Of a DNA stretch of 64,000 bases, positions 9,128 through 19,472 are shown piece by piece. The DNA comes from Flavobacterium sp. KMS (lineage in GTDB: Bacteria; Bacteroidota; Bacteroidia; Flavobacteriales; Flavobacteriaceae). A program made the position numbers and the translations under genes. The notes below the pieces were generated by a model. That model saw nothing but the letters and a program-made list of their open reading frames with translations, did not search any database and had not been told where the DNA came from. Location of the stretch: NCBI RefSeq assembly GCF_000813005.1, contig NZ_JSYP01000007.1, forward strand, positions 62,001 through 126,000, written 5' to 3'. Each line of letters starts with the position of its first letter. Position 1 is the stretch's first letter.

Positions 9128-9508
9128 ATGAAAAAAATCATTTTTACCGAAAATGCACCAGCTCCAATTGGACCATATAGCCAAGCTATTTTAAAAAACG
9201 ATACTCTTTATGCTTCTGGTCAAATTGCTATTAATCCTCAAACTGGAGAATTAGTAACAGATAACATTCTTGATGAGACAAAACAAGTAATGGAGAACAT
9301 AGCTGCAATTTTAAAAGCTGCTGATATGACATTTGAACATATAGTAAAAGCAACCATTTTTATTATGGACATGAATAATTTCGCTGCAATAAACGGCGTA
9401 TACGGAGCTTATTTTGACGAAAAAACAGCACCTGCGCGCGAAACTGTTCAAGTAGCTTGCTTACCTAAAAATGTAAATGTAGAAATTTCTATAATTGCAA
9501 TACGATAG
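9128..9508 (+). CDS. ridA: RidA family deaminase (single domain)
   Basis: A 126-residue protein with the full RidA signature: APAPIGPYSQAI at the N-terminus, YASGQIAINPQTGEL, and the C-terminal PARETVQVACLPKNVNVEI carrying the catalytic arginine and the late glutamate. RidA hydrolyses reactive enamine/imine intermediates made by PLP enzymes, as a cytoplasmic homotrimer. The start ATG follows ttgagataatc. Its last 20 bp overlap the end of the convergent methylglyoxal synthase paralogue. A three-domain relative lies at 37835-39112. Confidence 0.95.
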   Translation: MKKIIFTENAPAPIGPYSQAILKNDTLYASGQIAINPQTGELVTDNILDETKQVMENIAAILKAADMTFEHIVKATIFIMDMNNFAAINGVYGAYFDEKTAPARETVQVACLPKNVNVEISIIAIR

Positions 9509-9875
9509 CATTAAGTAGTAATTGTGCCGAGGCTTCATTTGTAGCCAACGGCACATTATGTACATCGCACACCCGCACAAGCATATTAATATCTACACCA
9601 TGTGCATGACTCGCTAGTGGATCTTTGAAAAAGAAAACTATCTGGATTTTACCCTCTGCTACTCTTGCTGCAATTTGAGCATTACCTCCCATAGGCCCAG
9701 GAAGCATTTTAACTACTTTAAAGCCTGAATTCTCAACATTCCTTCCTAATATTCCTGTTGCTATAAGCTTCATTCTTTCGTCCTGCAAAATGATTCTATT
9801 TTTATCTAAAAACTGAACCATGTCTGCTTTCTTCTTATCATGAGCAATAATCGCGATTACTATATATTTTTTCAT
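9489..9875 (-). CDS. Degenerate methylglyoxal synthase paralogue (probable pseudoenzyme)
   Basis: The 128-residue product is clearly homologous to methylglyoxal synthase and to its neighbour at 10028-10411. It keeps IAHD, FFKDPL and the H..D pair equivalent to E. coli H98 and D101. By motif alignment to the E. coli protein, however, the catalytic base D71 is Asn here (GPMGGN, residue 65). The phosphate-binding residues T47 and T48 are Ile-Leu (ATGILG, residues 42-43) and S65 is Pro (residue 59). These changes should abolish dihydroxyacetone-phosphate chemistry while the fold is kept. The reading frame is intact, which suggests selection rather than simple decay. The role is unknown, perhaps a regulatory or mixed-oligomer subunit. 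Confidence 0.85.
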   Translation of the reverse strand: MKKYIVIAIIAHDKKKADMVQFLDKNRIILQDERMKLIATGILGRNVENSGFKVVKMLPGPMGGNAQIAARVAEGKIQIVFFFKDPLASHAHGVDINMLVRVCDVHNVPLATNEASAQLLLNAIVLQL

Positions 9876-9972
9876 GAATTAACACTAAATTTAGTATCAA
9901 ATTTACGCAAAAAAAGACAACTAAAAATCTAAATCAATAAATACCAATCAATTACACAAAACAAGAAACAAA

Positions 9973-10004
9973 AAAAACCGTTTCAAATAATTGAAACGGT
10001 TTTT
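9973..10004 (-). terminator. Hairpin terminator between the two methylglyoxal synthase genes
   Basis: Perfect 14-bp stem AAAAACCGTTTCAA (9973-9986) / TTGAAACGGTTTTT (9991-10004) with loop ATAA and A/T runs on both sides. It lies just downstream of the intact mgsA gene, so the degenerate paralogue is likely transcribed separately from its own start in 9876-9970. Confidence 0.75.
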
Positions 10005-10027
10005 ATATATTTTTAATATCTTGATTT

Positions 10028-10411
10028 TTATAATTGCAAAGCGATGGCATTTAATAATAACTGTGCAGATGCTTCATTAGTTGCCAATGGTACATTATGT
10101 ACATCACAAACACGGATTAACATATTAATATCAACCTCATGAGCATGGCTTGCAAGTGGATCTTTAAAAAAGAAAACCATTTGCGTTTTACCCTCTGCTA
10201 CTCTTGCAGCAATTTGAGCATCACCTCCCATAGGACCAGAAAGCATTCTTCGAGCTTTAAAACCAGCGTTTATAGCCTTGCTTCCTGTAGTTCCGGTAGC
10301 GATAAGTTTAATATTTTCCTGAAGTAAGAGCGTTTTATTTTTATTCAAAAACTGAACCATATCAGCTTTCTTTCCATCGTGAGCAATAATAGCAATCTCC
10401 ATACTTTTCAT
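10028..10411 (-). CDS. mgsA: Methylglyoxal synthase
   Basis: A 127-residue enzyme with every recognisable active-site element: IAHD (E. coli H19, D20), ATGTTG (T45, T47, T48), SGPMGGD (S65, G66, D71), FFKDPL (D91), and H98/D101 within HAHEVD. It converts dihydroxyacetone phosphate to methylglyoxal and phosphate, a bypass that relieves sugar-phosphate stress. It starts 5 bp after the stop of the BadF-type kinase gene, so the two are co-transcribed, and it lies beside gapA and pfkA. A hairpin terminator follows. The family's usual length is 130-150 aa, and this copy is slightly short at the C-terminus. Confidence 0.95.
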   Translation of the reverse strand: MKSMEIAIIAHDGKKADMVQFLNKNKTLLLQENIKLIATGTTGSKAINAGFKARRMLSGPMGGDAQIAARVAEGKTQMVFFFKDPLASHAHEVDINMLIRVCDVHNVPLATNEASAQLLLNAIALQL

Positions 10412-10416
10412 GTATC

Positions 10417-11268
10417 TTATTTATTAGAAATATGATATGCGATAAGTCCATCGATTGGACGTCTCAAAACATTACCTAATTGCAATTCATATTTATCAAA
10501 AGTTTCTTGTAACTCATCTTTCAAATAATAAGCAATAGAACCTACAAAATGAACTGGAACTTCTTTACAATTATCAAATTGTTTGATGTAATTCTTAACA
10601 AATGATTTCATCCCTTTAAAGATGATTTTTCTACAAAATTCTGAATCTTTATGTTTGATTAAGAACTTTGCAAAAGTTGCCAAATAAGCATTTGGATTTG
10701 GCTCTTTATATAATTTGTTTTTAATAAAATCTGGATCCATGTTGTATTCTTTTGCAAATTCAACTGCTAAATCCTGAGGCATTTTATTAAAGTAATATTT
10801 TCTAATTAATTCTTTTCCAAAAACATTACCACTACAATCGTCCATCGCGATATAACCTAATGATTGTACTTTTTGGAATAATTCTTTCCCATCAAAATAA
10901 CTACAGTTAGATCCTGTTCCTAAAATACTAACAATTGCTTTCTCTCCTCTTGGGGTAGTGGCATATACTGCTGCATACGTATCTTCGTGAACATCTACGA
11001 TTGCATTAACGAAATATTCCTGAAAAATTTGTGATAGAGAAATTTTCATTCTATCTGTACCACAACCTGCTCCATAAAAGAACAAATGTGTAGCTGTATT
11101 TTTATTCTGTAAAATATCAAAACGATCATTTAATCGGGTTACGATTTCATCTCCATTAAGAATTTCAGGATTTAATCCTAAGGTTTGTGTTGTGAATAAT
11201 ATCTTGCCATTATCATCAATTGCTATCCAATCTGCTTTAGTAGATCCACTATCAACTATTAATTTCAT
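10417..11268 (-). CDS. BadF/BadG-type ATPase, probable N-acetylglucosamine kinase
   Basis: A 283-residue ASKHA-fold protein. The phosphate-1 loop is VDSGSTKADW at residues ~4-13. The adenosine-side motif SILGTGSNC lies near residue 114, and a third glycine motif (HFVGSIAYY) near residue 245. Bacteroidota members are usually described as N-acetylglucosamine kinases. The sequence itself proves only an ATP-using sugar or acyl kinase of this fold. It forms an operon with mgsA (5-bp gap) and is separated from gapA by a terminator at 11357-11389. Confidence 0.8.
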   Translation of the reverse strand: MKLIVDSGSTKADWIAIDDNGKILFTTQTLGLNPEILNGDEIVTRLNDRFDILQNKNTATHLFFYGAGCGTDRMKISLSQIFQEYFVNAIVDVHEDTYAAVYATTPRGEKAIVSILGTGSNCSYFDGKELFQKVQSLGYIAMDDCSGNVFGKELIRKYYFNKMPQDLAVEFAKEYNMDPDFIKNKLYKEPNPNAYLATFAKFLIKHKDSEFCRKIIFKGMKSFVKNYIKQFDNCKEVPVHFVGSIAYYLKDELQETFDKYELQLGNVLRRPIDGLIAYHISNK

Positions 11269-11356
11269 TTTATTTTATTTAGTTTTCGGTTTAGTTTTTC
11301 ATCTTACAATATTAAGTGTAATTATTTACATTATTGGAGAGTCAAACAAAATAATA

Positions 11357-11389
11357 AAAATCCCGCTATCTATTCAATAACGGGATTTT
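11357..11389 (-). terminator. Terminator downstream of gapA
   Basis: Stem AAAATCCCG (11357-11365) / CGGGATTTT (11381-11389) with a 15-nt loop in which TAT/ATA can also pair. A run of A's on the plus side gives a U tract for the minus-strand transcript. It lies 15 bp past the gapA stop codon. Confidence 0.7.
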
Positions 11390-11404
11390 GAAATGTATAT
11401 AAAA

Positions 11405-12421
<1,017 letters not shown>

Positions 12422-12501
12422 TTATTTATTTTTTGTTATTCTACTTATTTTCAAAGTCTAATTTCCTCACAATAAACTTCAATTTTTTTTATTCTATATT
12501 T

Positions 12502-13488
12502 TTATGTTGACATGATCTCAGAAACGCGTAGCAATTCTCTATCTATTTCAGATTTACCTTTAATTGCTTGTTCCAAAGGCGTTAAAGTAACTTTGTCATT
12601 TTGTAAACCAACCATATAATTTGATTTCCCTTCAAGTAAAGATTCTACCGCTTTTACACCTAATCTACTTGCAAGAACACGATCAAAACAAGAAGGAGAA
12701 CCTCCACGTTGCATGTGTCCTAAAACAGAAACTCTAACATCGTATTCAGGTAAGTTAGCCTCTACATAATCTTTTAGTTCAAATACGTTTTTACCGATTT
12801 TATCTCCTTCGGCAATAACAACAATACTTGATGATTTTCCAGATGCTTTACTTTTTTGAAGTGATTCTAATAATCTATCTAAACCTAAATCTTCTTCTGG
12901 AATAAGAATTTCTTCTGCTCCAGCTCCGATTCCTGCATTTAGAGCAATATGACCTGCATCTCTACCCATTACCTCTACAAAAAACAGACGGTTATGAGAA
13001 CTCGCAGTATCACGTATTTTATCAATACAATCTACAACAGTATTTAGTGCCGTATCGTACCCTAAAGTATGACTCGTACCAAAAATATCATTATCAATAG
13101 TTCCCGGGATTCCCATTACTGGGAAATTATATTCAGAGTTAAATAATAGGCCTCCGGTAAAGCTACCATCTCCTCCTATTACAACCAAAGCATCAATTCC
13201 TGCTTTTACAAGATTCTCATGAGCTTTTTTTCTTCCTTCTGGAGTTTTAAATTCTAATGAACGAGCCGATTTTAAAATCGTCCCTCCTTTATTCACAATA
13301 TTATTTACACTTCGAGGTCCCATTTCTTTGAAGTCACCTTCAATCATTCCTTGATATCCTCTATAAATTCCGATACATTCGATGTTATGATAAGCACAAG
13401 TTCGAACTACTGATCGAATGGCTGCATTCATTCCTGGTGAATCTCCTCCTGATGTAAGAACACCAACTTTTTTTATTGTTTTTGGCAT
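12502..13488 (-). CDS. pfkA: ATP-dependent 6-phosphofructokinase
   Basis: A 328-residue phosphofructokinase with LTSGGDSPGMNA (residues 11-22), GGDGS at 105-109 (the glycine typical of ATP-using rather than pyrophosphate-using enzymes), PGTIDND at 128-134 and MGRDAGHIA. It commits fructose-6-phosphate to glycolysis in the cytoplasm. Length and order of motifs match bacterial PfkA. The 291 bp upstream (13489-13779) contain no gene and should hold its promoter. I could not single out a convincing -33/-7 pair there. Confidence 0.97.
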   Translation of the reverse strand: MPKTIKKVGVLTSGGDSPGMNAAIRSVVRTCAYHNIECIGIYRGYQGMIEGDFKEMGPRSVNNIVNKGGTILKSARSLEFKTPEGRKKAHENLVKAGIDALVVIGGDGSFTGGLLFNSEYNFPVMGIPGTIDNDIFGTSHTLGYDTALNTVVDCIDKIRDTASSHNRLFFVEVMGRDAGHIALNAGIGAGAEEILIPEEDLGLDRLLESLQKSKASGKSSSIVVIAEGDKIGKNVFELKDYVEANLPEYDVRVSVLGHMQRGGSPSCFDRVLASRLGVKAVESLLEGKSNYMVGLQNDKVTLTPLEQAIKGKSEIDRELLRVSEIMST

Positions 13489-13779
13489 TATTTAAGTATT
13501 AAAGTGTAAAATTAGCAAACATTCACCACTATTCGGGCTATATTTATAATAAGTTAATAAAATATGTTAAATTCAAACGTTTTCGTTAATAAGTTTTCGG
13601 ATAGTAAAAAAAATCAATAAAATAAAAAAAGACATTTATTTTAATTGATAATTTAAAAATAACAATATACGGTTGAAGTGTTACAAAAAATGGGATGTAA
13701 CTAAACTGAAAGATAAGGAAATTGTAAGGCTAAAAAAAATCATTAACAAAACTAAAACACATTAGTAACTTAAAGTGTG

Positions 13780-16700
13780 TTAATCTTCTTCAGGAATATA
13801 TCCCTGATCATTAGTTTTTACCTTTTCTTTTTCCTTTTTATTATTCTTTTTTGATTTTGAGAAATCAATATAATCTGGATTTATAGCAGAATCGGGAACA
13901 TCATTATTCTGGTTCGAAGTTTTAATCGCACGTTCTAGTTTATGGTCTTTAAAGATTTTATTTACCAATTCTCTAAAAGTATCAAAATCTACTTCATAAG
14001 AAACTCCTATACCTTGTGTATAACCAACTCCCTGACCTATATAATTAATATCGTTTTCTCGGTTAAATAAACGCAAGTTCATACTTCCGTCTTCATTAAC
14101 TCTGTATTGCACCTCTACGTCGCCCACAATTGCCGATTCGTTGATTCCTCCTACTGGTACTCCTACTTTACCGTTTATGGTAATTCTCTCATTGATCTGA
14201 GATGAAATTGTCGCTGCAAATTGACCATCGGCTTCCTGACCAAGTCGTCTGTCGGCAGAGGTATATGTAAAACCAATATCTATCTTATCACTATCAGAAT
14301 GAATTATTCCTCCCAATAAATTAGTTGCTGTTTCGAATAAACTACTAGAAAAATCAGATTGACTCACTCCCTCAGGACTTAAGAATCCTCCTGAAGACAG
14401 CAAATAAAGCGCTTGTGTTTGTCGCACATCTTTATCGACTAATTTATATTGTATTTCAGACTTTAATACATTACTTACCGTTGGGAACTCAATATTAAAA
14501 TCTGGCTCTGGGCTCGTTAAATCTCCACGAATACCAATAACTACCTCTACAGGTACTTTTTTGCTAAATGAAGAATTCTCTAATAATACTGCAGGATTTG
14601 CAGATGTTTTATAAACTGCTTCAAGATTTAACTGCGCTTTCATCGGGTTACCTTCCCAAGAAATCGAACCTCCTTTTTTTACAACAAATTTCTTATCGAT
14701 TAATCCACCATACTTAAAGTTATAGGTTCCTTCGTATGCCTGGAAATCCCCCCACATATTAAATTTACCAAGTGTATTAATTTTAAATAATAAAGATCCA
14801 AATCCTTTTCCTTTCATTCCGTGTCCAGAATTTCTATCTAAAATTACTTCAACCTCGGCGTCTGGAGTAATATCAAAATCAAACTCTAGTTCCAGACCAT
14901 TATAGTTTCTTGTCTTTTCGACAATACCATTAGCAAGATTGTACTTTTCTTTGGCTGTGATAAAATGAATAAAATTATTATCACTCATTGTTTGCGCATC
15001 ATTAATCGGGATCTTCACAGATGTTCCTTTCTCTGATTTTGCATCTACTTTTATAAATAATGCCGTAGTTGGTCCTTTAATGGTTGCTCTACCATTAATA
15101 AATGCTGTACCAAAATAAGCCGCATCTTCACTGTCTTTAGTATCTAATGCTAACAATCTTTTTGAACTGATATCTAAATCTAATTTCCAATCGCCAAAAT
15201 TATTATGCTCGACTGTACCATTTAAAATCCCTTTAGTTCCGTATTTAGAATCGGTGATAGTATTATTTCGTAACAAGAATTTCTCATCGGTTACATCGAC
15301 AATAGTTTTATCACTCAGCTCATAATCTATGTTTAAATAAGGAATAGTCATTCCGGCTTTATCCAGATATAAACGTCCATTAACATCAGGTCTTTTTAAA
15401 TTCCCGATAATAGCCGCGTTACCCGAAACATAACCTCGAATATTAGACAATACTTCTCCTCCCAAAGAACTAAGCGAGGCTAAATTAAATGTGTCAAATT
15501 TAAGCTGTAAATCGAGTATTGTTTCTTTATTAATAATTTCGAAGCTTCCAAATAACTTAAACATCTCCAATTTATCATTTTCGATAGAAGAATTTATTGT
15601 AAACTTTCTAAGGTTTTCATCACCTACAATATCAAATTTTAGCCCTCCTAAATCGGTCTTATTTACATTTAGCTTATCGATAAAGATGGAAGCAGTTGGC
15701 TGGAAGACATTCTTTTTCTGTTTAAAATTAATCTCTCCGTTAATATTACCGTTTAAAACAAGTTTATCATTGGTTGGTGTAATTTTATTAAGATCTACAT
15801 CTTTAAAACTTAGTTTCAAATCTTTAAAATCGGCATCTTTTATTTGCCCTACCAATTCTATCTTTTGGTTTTCATGAGATAGAATAATATTATCTATGTC
15901 AAAATTCTTGAATTTTTTATCAAAAACGATTTTATTATCTGGTTCGTCATTTTCATTTAAATACCACAAATAGTCTTTAAATTTCAACTCGGATTTATTA
16001 ATTCCGACAACGTTGTTCTTATCTTTATCAATAGTATGATATAAGTTGAAGTTAAAATAATCTTCTCCTTTTGAACCTCCTTTAAACTCAGACCTTACAA
16101 ATAAGGTATCTTTCATGGTTACGTTTATCAAACTAAAATCACGTACCTTATAATACTTCGTTTTAATACTATCTAACTCGATATAGGTATTATACAATGG
16201 ATTTTTATTATCTACAGCAACTCTTATATTGTCAAATGTATTTTGTGCTGCTTTAATTTGAGGGGAATTAAACTTAAACTTGAATTCATCCTTATCGGCA
16301 TCGATTTTCCCTCTCACAACCGTATTGGTTGCTACCTCTATCTCAGGATAAAAGATTTCGATAATCTTATTGTATATGGTAAAATTAAAATGTAAAAACT
16401 GTCCTTTACTTACTTTAAGTGGTTTATAATTGGCATATAAACTACCTACAGAATTTGTGACTAAATTTTCTAATTGATTAAATTTAAACTTCCCTACAAT
16501 TTCACCATCAACAACATCGGTAGAGCTTATTGTTATTGTACGTATTTTATCGGCATCAAAATTTGAGCTTACTTTTACCTGATCAAAAACATAAGTCGAT
16601 TTTGGATTTTGATAAACCGCATCATTAATCTCAATATCCCCCTGAAGGTTTTCGATTGTATTTCCTGATACATGAACTGCTACATCTCCTTTAAAAACAG

Positions 16701-18240
16701 ATATAGAATCTTTTATGAATTTAAGTTTGTGTAAATCGGCATTTTCTACCTTAATATGAAAATCATAATCACTATCTTTTCTACTTAAATCTATCAAACC
16801 ATCAAATGTCATACTCAGGTTAGGATCATTCACAGAAAGCTGTCCTTTATAATGTGGCAATTTAAAATTACCATTTAAGACTATATTATTATAGGTATAG
16901 TTATTATAATAAAATTTCTGAACATCTCCTTTTATAACTGTGTTCAGGTATTTCTCGGTAAATCCTTTTCCATCTACATCCAGATTAAGGGTTGTTTTAC
17001 CAATATCTTTTCGACCAAGCAAAGTACCTATATCAAAATTCTCTAAGACAATATTTCCCGAATACGAAGCTTTATCGATAACATCGATATTATTCATATT
17101 CAAATCAATAAGCCCATTCCCTAAATCAGTTATCATTGTAAAATCAGTATCCAAAGCTGTCTTAGATACTTTAGCTCTACCTACAATCGAGAACTTACCA
17201 ATACGTTGTAATTCTTTAGGCAATTTTTTCCCTAATACATTTGGCAACAAAACAACCAAGTTATCATAACTAGACGAAAGCTTATCGAATTTACCATTCA
17301 TAAGAAACTCTTGTCCGTTTTTACCAAAAAGATTTTTGAAATTTATATCTCCATTTATAGTCGATTTATGCAAATCAGACAATCTAAGATGTTTTAAATT
17401 TAAATCGTTTAAAGTTCCGTCAATTTTAGATTTAACACGGAAGTATTGGTCTTTTCCTAGTTCTTTATAAAAATAACGAATATCGTTAGACCCAATATTA
17501 GCAGAATCTAAAACTACATCAAACTGAACTTTATCGGTAAACTTAGCAAAATCTTCTATTCGATAATTTAATGTAGCCGCTCCGTATATTTTAGAGTACT
17601 TGGTAAGAATAGACAATTTTTCAAGCTTCATTTGCTTTTTGGTATAGCTAAATCTTGATGTTAAATTAGCTACATACAAACCTCTATGATCTAAAAACGA
17701 TAATTTATGAATCCTTGTACTTACATCGGGTCCATAAAGTTTAAAATCACTTATGTGTGCATTAAGTTTTGTAAAATCGACATCTTTAGGAACTACTCTA
17801 TTTTCGTCTGTTAGAATAAAATGTCCGTTGGTAATGTAAGCATCTTTTGCGGTAAGCAAGAAACGTTTTTTTGAAGGTTTTTTTGGTGGTCCAGTTTCGA
17901 AAGCCTGAATGAATACATCAAGATTGGTTTTCTTTTCATTTTTATAGGTTTTTAAATTAAAAAGTAAACCTGTCATACGAATTTCGCCAAAAATCAAATC
18001 GCCATCAAGAACTCTCTTAACGGCCAAAATATTAGTTTTAATTAAATCAGAATAGATTAAAGTATCTTTATGGTGATCCATTATTAATACTTTCCTGAGT
18101 TTTACTCCACCAAAAACACTTACTGAAACTTTCTCTACAGATATATGTGTACCAAAATCTGAGTTTAAAGTATCGGTAATATAATTTGCAATTTTTGTCT
18201 GAACGACCGGTAGAGACAATGCGATAGCCAGTACTAACAA
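13780..18240 (-). CDS. tamB: TamB family translocation/assembly module protein (5' end uncertain)
   Basis: A 1486-residue protein with an N-terminal hydrophobic anchor (LLVLAIALSLPVVQ), then ~1,000 residues of repeating beta-rich AsmA/TamB-type segments. It ends in the DUF490/TamB C-terminal domain (GSLLFKINTLGKFNMWGDFQ, then EVVIGIRGDLTSPEPDFNIEF). TamB-like proteins span the periplasm and help outer-membrane protein or lipid transport. The frame opens at a TTG, with a stop four codons upstream and no ATG up to 18444. The other frame just upstream encodes IRKIKKIVSRSLIGLILLL, the charged and hydrophobic start this family normally has. It would join if the A5 run at 18239-18243 were one base shorter. 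Confidence 0.85.
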   Translation of the reverse strand: MLVLAIALSLPVVQTKIANYITDTLNSDFGTHISVEKVSVSVFGGVKLRKVLIMDHHKDTLIYSDLIKTNILAVKRVLDGDLIFGEIRMTGLLFNLKTYKNEKKTNLDVFIQAFETGPPKKPSKKRFLLTAKDAYITNGHFILTDENRVVPKDVDFTKLNAHISDFKLYGPDVSTRIHKLSFLDHRGLYVANLTSRFSYTKKQMKLEKLSILTKYSKIYGAATLNYRIEDFAKFTDKVQFDVVLDSANIGSNDIRYFYKELGKDQYFRVKSKIDGTLNDLNLKHLRLSDLHKSTINGDINFKNLFGKNGQEFLMNGKFDKLSSSYDNLVVLLPNVLGKKLPKELQRIGKFSIVGRAKVSKTALDTDFTMITDLGNGLIDLNMNNIDVIDKASYSGNIVLENFDIGTLLGRKDIGKTTLNLDVDGKGFTEKYLNTVIKGDVQKFYYNNYTYNNIVLNGNFKLPHYKGQLSVNDPNLSMTFDGLIDLSRKDSDYDFHIKVENADLHKLKFIKDSISVFKGDVAVHVSGNTIENLQGDIEINDAVYQNPKSTYVFDQVKVSSNFDADKIRTITISSTDVVDGEIVGKFKFNQLENLVTNSVGSLYANYKPLKVSKGQFLHFNFTIYNKIIEIFYPEIEVATNTVVRGKIDADKDEFKFKFNSPQIKAAQNTFDNIRVAVDNKNPLYNTYIELDSIKTKYYKVRDFSLINVTMKDTLFVRSEFKGGSKGEDYFNFNLYHTIDKDKNNVVGINKSELKFKDYLWYLNENDEPDNKIVFDKKFKNFDIDNIILSHENQKIELVGQIKDADFKDLKLSFKDVDLNKITPTNDKLVLNGNINGEINFKQKKNVFQPTASIFIDKLNVNKTDLGGLKFDIVGDENLRKFTINSSIENDKLEMFKLFGSFEIINKETILDLQLKFDTFNLASLSSLGGEVLSNIRGYVSGNAAIIGNLKRPDVNGRLYLDKAGMTIPYLNIDYELSDKTIVDVTDEKFLLRNNTITDSKYGTKGILNGTVEHNNFGDWKLDLDISSKRLLALDTKDSEDAAYFGTAFINGRATIKGPTTALFIKVDAKSEKGTSVKIPINDAQTMSDNNFIHFITAKEKYNLANGIVEKTRNYNGLELEFDFDITPDAEVEVILDRNSGHGMKGKGFGSLLFKINTLGKFNMWGDFQAYEGTYNFKYGGLIDKKFVVKKGGSISWEGNPMKAQLNLEAVYKTSANPAVLLENSSFSKKVPVEVVIGIRGDLTSPEPDFNIEFPTVSNVLKSEIQYKLVDKDVRQTQALYLLSSGGFLSPEGVSQSDFSSSLFETATNLLGGIIHSDSDKIDIGFTYTSADRRLGQEADGQFAATISSQINERITINGKVGVPVGGINESAIVGDVEVQYRVNEDGSMNLRLFNRENDINYIGQGVGYTQGIGVSYEVDFDTFRELVNKIFKDHKLERAIKTSNQNNDVPDSAINPDYIDFSKSKKNNKKEKEKVKTNDQGYIPEED

Positions 18241-18446
18241 AAGTAGAATTAGTCCGATTAAGGAACGAGATACTATTTTTTTTATTTTTCTGATACTGGT
18301 TGTTTTTTAGTTTTTCTTTAAATTTAATTTTAGAGCAAACAAAGGAAGGTTCCTTTGATAAAAATTCTTTAATTTTGGCTTCTGCTTTTAAATAAAAAAA
18401 TTTAAAATTTGATTCGTCAAATATAATTCAAAATTCGTGCCTTTAC

Positions 18447-19469
18447 ATGCAAAATCCTGAGGTTTTTATTCTAGCTATCGAAAGTTCTTGTGATGATACT
18501 GCAGCGGCTGTTTTACATAACGATAAAGTCCTGTCAAATGTTGTTGCCAACCAACTGATACATACGCAATATGGCGGTGTAGTACCCGAACTTGCGTCTA
18601 GAGCTCACCAACAAAATATTGTTCCTGTGATTGATGCTGCTCTTCGCAAAGCAAATATAAAAAAAGAACAATTATCTGCAATAGCATTTACACAAGGTCC
18701 CGGACTTATGGGGTCATTGCTAGTAGGAAGTTCTTTTAGCAAATCGATGTCTTTGGCTTTACAAATTCCCTTAATTGCTGTTAATCATATGCATGCGCAT
18801 ATATTAGCTCATTTTATTGATGAAGATGGTTATGACAAACCTACATTCCCTTTTTTAGCATTAACAATAAGTGGTGGTCATACTCAGATTATTAAAGTAA
18901 ATGGCTATTTTGATTTACAAATTATCGGAGAAACTACCGATGATGCCGTTGGAGAAGCATTTGATAAAAGTGCCAAGATTCTTGGACTTCCCTACCCTGG
19001 CGGGCCACTAATAGATAAATACGCACAATTAGGAAACCCAAAAGCTTTTGCATTTACAAAACCAAAAGTACCTGGATTAGACTTTAGTTTTTCTGGTTTA
19101 AAAACGGCTATTTTATATTTTATTCAGAAGAAAAAACTAGAGAACCCAAATTTCATCGAGGAGAATCTTAATGATATTTGTGCTTCTATACAATATACAA
19201 TTATCGAAATTTTAATGGATAAATTAAAATTGGCGGTAAAAGAAACTGGAATCAATCAAATTGCGATTGGCGGTGGTGTTTCGGCTAACTCGGGCATTAG
19301 AAACAGACTGAAAGAAAGCGAACAAAAATACGGTTGGAAAACTTACATTCCGAAATTTGAATACACTACCGATAATGCTGCAATGATTGGAATTGTAGGT
19401 TATCAAAAATTTTTATCAAAACAATTTGAAACAGCTGCTGTTGTTTCTAAAGCACGAATACAATTTTAA
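18447..19469 (+). CDS. tsaD: tRNA N6-adenosine threonylcarbamoyltransferase TsaD
   Basis: A 340-residue enzyme opening FILAIESSCDDTAAAV. It has the iron-binding histidines H114 and H118 in NHMHAHILAH, the ISGGHTQI motif, GEAFDKSAK, and the late GGVSANSGIR and YTTDNAAMIG segments. It transfers the threonylcarbamoyl group to A37 of ANN-reading tRNAs, with TsaB/TsaE. It is divergent from tamB across a 206-bp gap. Three bases separate it from rsmE, so tsaD-rsmE is an operon. All key residues are present. Confidence 0.97.
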   Translation: MQNPEVFILAIESSCDDTAAAVLHNDKVLSNVVANQLIHTQYGGVVPELASRAHQQNIVPVIDAALRKANIKKEQLSAIAFTQGPGLMGSLLVGSSFSKSMSLALQIPLIAVNHMHAHILAHFIDEDGYDKPTFPFLALTISGGHTQIIKVNGYFDLQIIGETTDDAVGEAFDKSAKILGLPYPGGPLIDKYAQLGNPKAFAFTKPKVPGLDFSFSGLKTAILYFIQKKKLENPNFIEENLNDICASIQYTIIEILMDKLKLAVKETGINQIAIGGGVSANSGIRNRLKESEQKYGWKTYIPKFEYTTDNAAMIGIVGYQKFLSKQFETAAVVSKARIQF

Positions 19470-19472
19470 ACT

